Source of the DNA: VRUE01 sp963819755
GTDB lineage: Bacteria; Actinomycetota; Thermoleophilia; Solirubrobacterales; 70-9
Reading direction: 5' to 3'
Length of the DNA stretch: 64,000 bases
Assembly (NCBI GenBank): GCA_963819755.1
Contig: CAWFXB010000001.1
Coordinates: 372,001-436,000 of the forward strand
Shown here: positions 58,939 to 64,000 of the stretch, piece by piece
How the letters are laid out: every line of letters begins with the position of its first letter
Position numbering within the stretch: position 1 is the stretch's first letter
Translations under genes and position numbers: made by a program
Notes under the pieces: generated by a model
Seen by the model: only the letters and a program-made list of their open reading frames with translations
Told to the model about the DNA's origin: nothing
Database searches by the model: none

Positions 58939-58988
58939 GACGTGCCGGTAGTTAGCCGCCCATATGGGCGGCTAACTACCGGCACGTC
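58939..58988. repeat. Perfect 50-bp palindrome with GACGTGCCGGT ends (copy C)
   Basis: GACGTGCCGGTAGTTAGCC in one half is exactly complementary to the other half; the centre is CCCATATGGG. It lies between convergent genes, and its right end directly abuts the protease stop codon (58989). Compare copies at 12102 and 53628. Confidence 0.9.
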
Positions 58989-59912
58989 CTAGAGGCCGGC
59001 GGTTAGGTGGCCTACGTTGCGCTTGCTGAAGTAAGGGCCGAAGGTGTGGTGGCGATCGCCCGGTTTGCCGTAGCTGGTCAGGCCGTCGATCGTCGTGCCG
59101 CCTTCGATCAGCCAGCCGCCGCCGCTGGCGCCCGGCAGCCAGTGGCAGCCGATCGCGATCGTCGGCGGGCCGGGGATCCGGTAGGTGATGATGTCGTCGC
59201 CGACGTAGGGCGATTCGCAGCCCTGCATCCAGCGCGAGCTGCCGGGATAGCCGAAGGTCTGGAAGTCCTGTTTGCGGCTCAGGTCGGTGGCGATCGTGGC
59301 GCCACCGCCGACCGCGTCGGCGACGTTGACGCCTTCGGCGTTGGGCGCGGTCAGGATCGCCCCCATGTCGAAGTTGGGGTTGCCGAACTTGACCCACTGC
59401 TTCGGCGCGAAGACCGAGTCGCGGTGGGCGATGAAGGCGCCGAAAGGCGCCGTGCCGCCGCTGTAGGCGGGGACGAACTCGAGCAGGTCCGACCAGGTGC
59501 TGTGCCCGTTGGGCGCTTGCGGCCCGGAGTTGACGCAGTGGCCAGCGGTCAATACGAGCTTGCGGCTGGCGCTGTCGATCGCCGTCGCCGAGCAGAAGCC
59601 GCCTCTGTTTCCCTGACGGACGAAGAGGCGGCCGTTGACGGCGAAGGGGGCGACGGTCGGTTCGGTCACGTGGGCGAAGCTGGCGAGCGCGGTGATGCCG
59701 GCGCTGGGGGCCGCGTCGAGCGGCGGCGTGGCGCGCATCCGCGCCGCCGTCCAGTAGCTGGCGGTTCGCGCCGCTTCGCCAGGGCTCACCGTGGCGGTGG
59801 GGTGGAGGCGGGCGGCGGCGCCCGCGGGGGCGGCGAGTGCCGCGAGCAGGAAGCAAAGCGTCGCCAACGCGCCGCCAGCGCGAGACCAGGCGCTGTGCGG
59901 GCCCATTCGCAT
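58989..59912 (-). CDS. Secreted trypsin-like serine protease
   Basis: This 307-residue S1-type protease has a signal peptide (about 10-32). His is in LTAGHCVN (about 120), Asp in NPNFDMGAIL (about 180) and Ser in LPGASGGGW (about 265), with the surrounding Cys. It parallels the protease at 31934 in fold and layout but the two are not close copies. ATG 59912 is the start. The stop TAG abuts palindrome C. Substrate unknown; probably an extracellular peptidase. Confidence 0.85.
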   Translation of the reverse strand: MRMGPHSAWSRAGGALATLCFLLAALAAPAGAAARLHPTATVSPGEAARTASYWTAARMRATPPLDAAPSAGITALASFAHVTEPTVAPFAVNGRLFVRQGNRGGFCSATAIDSASRKLVLTAGHCVNSGPQAPNGHSTWSDLLEFVPAYSGGTAPFGAFIAHRDSVFAPKQWVKFGNPNFDMGAILTAPNAEGVNVADAVGGGATIATDLSRKQDFQTFGYPGSSRWMQGCESPYVGDDIITYRIPGPPTIAIGCHWLPGASGGGWLIEGGTTIDGLTSYGKPGDRHHTFGPYFSKRNVGHLTAGL

Positions 59913-59928
59913 CGAAGGAAGGATAGAC

Positions 59929-60618
59929 CTAGGTCAAAAGCGGGATCACGCAGCGGTACGCGTGGGTTTTAGTTGAGAGGACGTAGTCCAGTTTGCTCGC
60001 CGCTGAAACGATGACTACGCCATAGGTATTAAGACCAGAAACGTTGGTCAAGTCTCCCGACCACTCGTCGCCCGAGTCGAGGTTGACGCCGAGCTCTTCG
60101 GCGAAGGCGGCTAGCTGCAGCGCCTCCGGCAGGGTGCCGCCGCGGGCGGCGCATTTGCGTGCCGCGGTGGGGGCGTCGACGGCACTGCTCGCCGAGCTCT
60201 CCCAGCAGGCGCCGGCGAAGGGTTGCGTGCCGGGCAGGCAGCCGGCGCTGTGCCCGTTGATCGTTTTCGCGTCGACGGCATTGACCGCGTTGAGCGCGGT
60301 CTGCGCGTCGACGGCGCTCTGCGCCGTGTCGGCGGAATCGGCGTGGGTAGCGCTCGGCACCTGGCCCAGGGTCAGCTCGTTGATGTCAGCGCCGGTCAGG
60401 GGACCGCTCGCCGGGGCGCTGCCGATAACCCCGGGCATCAGCCGGTTGGCCGCGATCGAGTGCGGCTTCAGGCGGTTGCCGGGAATCGACTTTGCCCTGA
60501 TCGCCCTGCCGTCGAGCTTTGCCTTCTTCGCCGCATAGACGCTGCCGCCGAGCGCCACGAACAGCGCGATGACGGCGACCACCAACGCCGGCGAGTGCCG
60601 CCAGATCCCCTGCTTCAT
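59929..60618 (-). CDS. Hypothetical protein with N-terminal membrane segment, lineage-typical
   Basis: This 229-residue protein starts MKQGIWRHSPALVVAVIALFVALGGSVYAA, a membrane segment pattern that recurs in many Thermoleophilia proteins. It is followed by KAKLDGRAIRAKSIPGNRLKPHSI. The C-terminal part has about four cysteines (AGCLPG, GACWES, RKCAARGG, YRCVIP), which may form disulfides outside the cell. Function unknown. It supports the taxonomic guess. Confidence 0.75.
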   Translation of the reverse strand: MKQGIWRHSPALVVAVIALFVALGGSVYAAKKAKLDGRAIRAKSIPGNRLKPHSIAANRLMPGVIGSAPASGPLTGADINELTLGQVPSATHADSADTAQSAVDAQTALNAVNAVDAKTINGHSAGCLPGTQPFAGACWESSASSAVDAPTAARKCAARGGTLPEALQLAAFAEELGVNLDSGDEWSGDLTNVSGLNTYGVVIVSAASKLDYVLSTKTHAYRCVIPLLT

Positions 60619-60718
60619 TTCCCCTCCGTAAACGTCCCAGTTTCCAGATTCGGGAGGACCCTAAGCCGCGACTCTGGGGCAATTCAATCGAGACGGACGA
60701 ACGTTCAGGACGGCTCGA

Positions 60719-61036
60719 TTACCCGTCCTCTGCCGTGGCCACTTCCACCGCACCGCATCGCTGTAAGACAGTCGCGTGGTAGGCGACCACGCCCAGCGGC
60801 AGGTCGAACGCCTTCGCCAGCTGGGCGGGGCTGAGCGGTGCGTTCCCCGCGTTGATCTCGCGCAGCAGGCGGCGGCGTACGGGGTGCGCCATCGCCTTGA
60901 TCAGGATGGCGCGGCTGCGCCGGCGAGTCGATCGCCCGCGCGGCCGGGGCTGTTCGGCCTTGCGCGCCCGTTTGCCCGGCCTTCCCTTCCTCCGGGTGCG
61001 CCTGTTCCTGCCCCGTTCTCCGCGTGCCTCTGACAT
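60719..61036 (-). CDS. ArsR-like winged-helix regulator (short copy)
   Basis: This protein of 105 residues has a long basic N-terminus, then the winged helix ILIKAMAHPVRRRLLREINAGNAP, FDLPLGVVAYHATVLQRCGAVEVATAEDG. ATG 61036 is preferred to ATG 61045 because GAGAGAGG lies 9 bases upstream, exactly as in the neighbouring copy. It stops soon after the recognition part and lacks the C-terminal extension of the 61160 copy. The two genes share a conserved leader, so they come from a duplication. Confidence 0.78.
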   Translation of the reverse strand: MSEARGERGRNRRTRRKGRPGKRARKAEQPRPRGRSTRRRSRAILIKAMAHPVRRRLLREINAGNAPLSPAQLAKAFDLPLGVVAYHATVLQRCGAVEVATAEDG

Positions 61037-61043
61037 CTCGTGC

Positions 61044-61117
61044 ATCCTCTCTCAATCCGGATCGACCCAAACGAACAGGGCGTTAAGGAATTTCAGCGGC
61101 AGTGTAGGAATATTGAG
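61044..61117 (-). repeat. Duplicated leader/promoter block, copy 1
   Basis: The sequence upstream of the 60719 gene (CTCTCTCAATCCGG, AAACGAACAGGGCGTTAAGG, AGTGTAGGAAT in plus-strand order) recurs at 61515-61604 upstream of the sister regulator, with small gaps. It includes the shared ribosome-binding site. Confidence 0.75.
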
Positions 61118-61159
61118 TGTGTTTCATATCGCGAAGCGACGAGCGTCCGGGCTCTGCGG

Positions 61160-61507
61160 TTACCTGGCTTCGTCATCAATTTCCCGTGTTTCCTCAAGCA
61201 GCGTTTCGATCGGAGGGTCGTCGATAATCGTCGTTTCATAGAAATGCTCGACCGCACCGCGGACCATTCCTTCGTCCGTCAGCTCGACGGCGCCGAGCTT
61301 CTGCAGGACCCTGACGTGGTAGCTGATCATGCCGACGTGCAGGTGGAACTCCTTGGCAATCTTTGCCGGGCTGGACTGCTCGCTGCAGTCGGCAAGCAAG
61401 CGCAGTATGCGGCGCCTCAACGGGTGGGCGATAGCGTCGATCAGGTTGGCTCGGTGCCGACCATTGGGCTTCTTGCGCCCCTTCCGCATCTTGCTGTTAC
61501 CCGCCAT
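61160..61507 (-). CDS. ArsR-like winged-helix regulator (long copy)
   Basis: This 115-residue protein starts at ATG 61507, nine bases after GAGAGAGG. The winged helix is LIDAIAHPLRRRILRLLADC, FHLHVGMISYHVRVLQKLGAVELTDEG. The extension VRGAVEHFYETT is followed by an acidic tail (IETLLEETREIDDEAR). The GAVEHFY motif recurs in the regulator at 61940. It is a sister of the 60719 gene. Confidence 0.8.
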   Translation of the reverse strand: MAGNSKMRKGRKKPNGRHRANLIDAIAHPLRRRILRLLADCSEQSSPAKIAKEFHLHVGMISYHVRVLQKLGAVELTDEGMVRGAVEHFYETTIIDDPPIETLLEETREIDDEAR

Positions 61508-61514
61508 CCAGAGC

Positions 61515-61604
61515 ACCCTCTCTCAATCCGGGATCGGCCCCAAACGAACAGGGCGTTAAGGATTTCGCGTTGAGGATTTCGGCATCAGTGTAGGAATCCT
61601 GAGC
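61515..61604 (-). repeat. Duplicated leader/promoter block, copy 2
   Basis: Matches 61044-61117 over CTCTCTCAATCCGG, AAACGAACAGGGCGTTAAGG and CAGTGTAGGAAT, with an inserted GATTTCGCGTTGA stretch. It is conserved upstream of both regulator genes, so it probably carries promoter or operator elements. Confidence 0.75.
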
Positions 61605-61731
61605 TAGATTTACACTTCGAATGTGAAGATCAAACAACTCAGTCAGATCGTTTGGGCAGGGGGAAGTGGCAAACGGCCCCGAGCCGCGCGGCCTGTGCCG
61701 GCGGCCCGGGGTTGCTCACGGGCCGTCGAAG

Positions 61732-61791
61732 CTAACCCGCCTTGGTGATCGACAGGACCGGCAAAGCGGTCTCGGTCTTGGTGACCGTCAT
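61732..61791 (-). CDS. 19-residue microprotein with perfect Shine-Dalgarno
   Basis: ATG 61791 follows AAGGAGGTGG with a 4-7 base gap, and the frame ends TAG 61732, encoding MTVTKTETALPVLSITKAG. A CGGCCCG/CGGGCCG hairpin follows a few bases after the stop (about 61702-61729) and a TTTAACAT box lies upstream. Layout of a real short gene: promoter, ribosome site, ORF, terminator. No similar peptide is known to me. It lies divergent from the regulator at 61940. Confidence 0.55.
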   Translation of the reverse strand: MTVTKTETALPVLSITKAG

Positions 61792-61939
61792 TAGCCCACC
61801 TCCTTCAATGTTAAATGCTCTAAAAAACCAGAGCGTTTGTTGAGCGGCGTCGAACCAGCGAAGAACTCAGACAGTTCCGCTACAAGACCGAATAGACTTC
61901 ACGGCAACACTCGGGCAACGGAGAACACTGGAGGAATGC

Positions 61940-62557
61940 GTGACGAAATTGAAAATGGGAATCAAGTCCCAGCTTCCATTTACCTTGCGCATGGCAAAAG
62001 TGTTCGCGGATTCGCTGCGCGTTCAGATCCTGGCTGAGTGCAACACGCGGGAGATGAGCCCGAAGCAGTTCTTCGAGGAGTTTGGGGGCGGGAGTCTTCC
62101 CAGGGTTGCTCGCGCATTCGAGGTGCTGATCGAATATGGCTGGCTCTACCAAACCAGGACAGAGACCGGAGGAAAACGACGCGGCGCGGTTGAGCATTTC
62201 TACCGTGCAACTAGTCCGGCGATGTTTGACGAGGGTACTTGGCCAGACGTGCCCGATGCAATGAAGAACATCTTCACTTGGCGATGCTTCCTCACGCTCG
62301 CCGAGCGCGTCAAAGCGGCTCTAGTGGCGGGTACGATCGATGCCAGGGAGGATCGGCACTTCACTTGGAGCCCTTTCCGACTTGACCTGCAGGGCTGGAA
62401 GAACGTGATCGCCAAAGTCGATGCTTTGTTCTACTGGCTTTCCGAGGAGCAGGAAAGAGCTAATGCGCGCATGGCCGAGTCCGGGGAGAAGCCGATCCCT
62501 ATGACCGTTGCCCTCGCTGCCTTCGAGTCGCCCAAGGACACCGAAAAGCACCCGTAG
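61940..62557 (+). CDS. Winged-helix regulator with C-terminal domain
   Basis: This 205-residue protein starts at GTG 61940 after GGAGGAAT. The winged helix is AKVFADSLRVQILAECNTREM, FGGGSLPRVARAFEVLIEYGWLYQ, then RRGAVEHFYRATSPAMF (the GAVEHFY motif of the 61160 gene). A C-terminal helical domain follows, of unknown function (WSPFRLDLQGWKNVIAKVDALFYWLSEEQE). Codon use is less GC-rich than average here. It is divergent from the 19-residue ORF, with about 150 bases between them, and could control it. Confidence 0.75.
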   Translation: MTKLKMGIKSQLPFTLRMAKVFADSLRVQILAECNTREMSPKQFFEEFGGGSLPRVARAFEVLIEYGWLYQTRTETGGKRRGAVEHFYRATSPAMFDEGTWPDVPDAMKNIFTWRCFLTLAERVKAALVAGTIDAREDRHFTWSPFRLDLQGWKNVIAKVDALFYWLSEEQERANARMAESGEKPIPMTVALAAFESPKDTEKHP

Positions 62558-62594
62558 CCCTCGTCGCGGCCTTGTCGCGGGATAGACTCGCCCG

Positions 62595-62775
62595 CGTACA
62601 TTCGGTCGGTGGTCAAGGGAAGTCCGGTGCGAAACCGGCGCGGTCCCGCCACTGTGACCGGGCGAAGGGTGCCGCGGGCGCGTGTTTGGCGCCGGCCACT
62701 GGGGGCGACACAGAGCCCCCGGGAAGGTGCGGCAGGCCGATTCCCGGAAGCCAGGAGACCTGTCCCCGGCCAGCC
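62595..62775 (+). promoter_or_regulatory. Cobalamin (B12) riboswitch
   Basis: The B12-box elements appear in order: GGGAAGTCCGGTGCGAAACCGG (P3-P4 region), CGGTCCCGCCACTGT, a G/C-rich peripheral arm, GGGAAGGTGCGGC, and GAAGCCAGGAGACCTG near the 3' end. It ends about 30 bases before ATG 62806, so it could control translation or termination. High B12 should lower expression of the downstream secreted B12-binding-like proteins. Confidence 0.93.
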
Positions 62776-62805
62776 ATGACGACCCTCGAGGAAAGGGTGG
62801 CTTAA

Positions 62806-63543
62806 ATGCCAAGACTCATTCCATTCCGGCTGGCCGCCGTGTGCGCGCTGGCTTTCACCCTGGTGCTGTCGACCGCCGCGCTCGCCGTGGCGAAGGTCCC
62901 TGCCGAGCTGCGCGTGGTCGGAGGCGGCAAGACCATCGCCGAAGCGACGCTCAAGACCGGCACCGTCTCGGTGCCGACCAGCCAGAAGGCGACCTGCTTT
63001 GGCAAGGGCACCGCCGGCAGCGGCAAGGCGGCGACGATCAAAGGCGCCACTGCGCTCGGCCTGCTCGGCCAGGCGGCGAAGTCGACCAGCGCGCTGAAGC
63101 CACTGCTGCTCACCGATGCCTTTGACTTCGGCCTGGGGATCTGTGGGGTCGGCGGCTTCAAGGCGACCCCGAAGCTCTCCTGGTACCTGAAGGTCAACCA
63201 CAAGAATCCGGAACTGGGCGGCGACGCGGTCAAGTTGAAGGCCGGGGACGAAGTGCTCTGGGCCCTGGAGCCGTATCCCTACCCGAATGAGCTGTCGCTG
63301 GTCGCACCGGGCGAAGCGAGTCCGGGGGTGCCGTTCGACGTCCGCGTCTTCTCCTACAGCGACAAGGGCAAGCGAAAGCCGGCCGTGGGCGTGACGGTTA
63401 CCGATGCGACGGCGCCGACCGATGCCGAAGGCCGGACGACGGTGACCCTGACCGGAGCGGCCACGCTGGCCGCCACCCATGGCAAAGACATCCCGTCCAA
63501 CCAGGCCGCGGTCTGCGTGAGCGGGGCGTGCCCCGCCGGTTGA
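62806..63543 (+). CDS. Secreted DUF4430 (transcobalamin-like C-terminal) protein
   Basis: This 245-residue protein starts at ATG 62806 after GAGGAAAGG. A signal peptide (residues about 8-29) is followed by a domain with LSWYLKVNHKNPELGGDAVKLKAGDEVLWAL, typical of DUF4430, the C-terminal domain of transcobalamin/intrinsic factor. A second Ig-like module (ASPGVPFDVRVFSYSDKGKRKPAVGVTVTDA) follows. Its position under a cobalamin riboswitch suggests it captures B12 or a corrinoid outside the cell for an uptake system downstream of the window. Confidence 0.82.
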   Translation: MPRLIPFRLAAVCALAFTLVLSTAALAVAKVPAELRVVGGGKTIAEATLKTGTVSVPTSQKATCFGKGTAGSGKAATIKGATALGLLGQAAKSTSALKPLLLTDAFDFGLGICGVGGFKATPKLSWYLKVNHKNPELGGDAVKLKAGDEVLWALEPYPYPNELSLVAPGEASPGVPFDVRVFSYSDKGKRKPAVGVTVTDATAPTDAEGRTTVTLTGAATLAATHGKDIPSNQAAVCVSGACPAG

Positions 63544-63547
63544 TCCC

Positions 63548-64000
63548 GTGAGGCTGGGCCGTGGCACGGCGGTCGCGATCGCGCTGCTCCTTGCAGCGGC
63601 GCTCGCGGCCGCCGGCTGCGGCTTCGGCCCCGGCTCGAGCGTCGGCGAGGTCTCGCTGACGGTGACCCGGGACTATGGCTCGGAGCAGGTGCAGCCGGCA
63701 GCGAACGACAAGGCCTCGGAATCGGACACGGTGATGCGAGTGCTCGAACGCGAGGCGAAGATCTCGACCCGCTACAGCGGCGGCTTCGTGCAGGCGATCG
63801 ACGGGCTCGAAGCGGACGAGCGCTTCGGCCACTCCTTCGACTGGTTCTTCTACGTCAACGGGGTCGAGGCTCCGGTGGGCGCGGCCGATTTCGACCTGCA
63901 CGGCGGCGAGGCGATCTGGTGGGACTACCGCAACTGGGCCGCCGCCGAGCGGGTCCCGGCCGTGGTCGGCTCCTGGCCGCATCCGCTCCTCGGTGGCTAC
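63548..64000 (+). CDS. DUF4430 lipoprotein (partial, 3' end outside window)
   Basis: GTG 63548, 5 bases after the previous stop, starts a protein that runs off the right edge (151 codons visible). The signal ends in lipobox LAAAGC (Cys about 24). A DUF4430-type domain follows with VSLTVTRDYGSEQVQP, FDWFFYVNGVEAPVGAADFDLHGGEAIWWDYRNW. It is probably a membrane-tethered partner of the upstream secreted protein and part of a B12-regulated corrinoid uptake operon. Confidence 0.85.
   Translation, partial: MRLGRGTAVAIALLLAAALAAAGCGFGPGSSVGEVSLTVTRDYGSEQVQPAANDKASESDTVMRVLEREAKISTRYSGGFVQAIDGLEADERFGHSFDWFFYVNGVEAPVGAADFDLHGGEAIWWDYRNWAAAERVPAVVGSWPHPLLGGY

Overview
The window is high-GC actinobacterial DNA. 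Several features point to the deep-branching class Thermoleophilia (Solirubrobacterales-like): a set of coenzyme F420 genes, F420-type nitroreductases, DUF4917, DUF2188 and DUF4430 genes, and secreted proteins that begin with an ALFVALGGSVYAA-type membrane segment. The class is inferred from protein character, not from a marker gene. Many genes start 6-9 bases after a TANNNT -10 box, so leaderless mRNAs look common.

Layout. 1-5.5 kb: F420 synthesis (end of FO synthase, then cofE-cofC-cofD and an NADPH:F420 reductase on the minus strand). 5.5-12 kb: acyl-CoA and ketone-body genes (SDR, FlK-like thioesterase, HMG-CoA lyase, acyl-CoA carboxyltransferase, acetoacetyl-CoA synthetase, MBL hydrolase). 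12-20 kb: five tRNA genes mixed with orphan genes, a frameshift-riddled carboxyltransferase and a PQQ-like lipoprotein. 20-28 kb: VOC protein, a large secreted Ig-repeat protein, an RTX-like secreted protein and an orphan amino-acid-type binding lipoprotein. 28-42 kb: housekeeping and secreted enzymes (hydrolases, NUDIX, haloalkane dehalogenase, metallophosphoesterase, beta-propellers) and two more tRNAs.

42.3-52.1 kb is the most unusual region. It is a tightly overlapping minus-strand operon that starts 20 bases after a tRNA-Thr gene: arginyl-tRNA-synthetase-like protein, fused aminodeoxychorismate synthase, GNAT, histone-deacetylase-fold amidohydrolase, chorismate-mutase-like protein, cytochrome P450, and MbtG-like N-monooxygenase. 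It looks like a compact pathway that makes an amino-aromatic, N-oxygenated metabolite with a tRNA-synthetase-like enzyme, and I do not recognise it as characterised. A complete IS110 element sits exactly in the stop/start overlap between the GNAT and amidohydrolase genes. Its non-coding left end folds into two guide loops, and the guides can be matched by eye to the target and donor junctions, so it encodes a bridge RNA.

52-64 kb: ArsR-type regulators, an SDR, a BBE-type flavoenzyme divergent from a large LuxR-type ATPase regulator, a DUF4242 protein, a secreted protease, duplicated regulator genes, a 19-residue ORF with a perfect Shine-Dalgarno, and a cobalamin riboswitch in front of two secreted transcobalamin-like proteins. 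Three palindromes sharing GACGTGCCGGT ends lie at convergent gene ends (12.1, 53.6 and 58.9 kb).

Caution: at least six genes carry apparent single-base frameshifts and one carries about a dozen. Sequence error is a real possibility, so those genes are annotated over their full extent with the shift point given.
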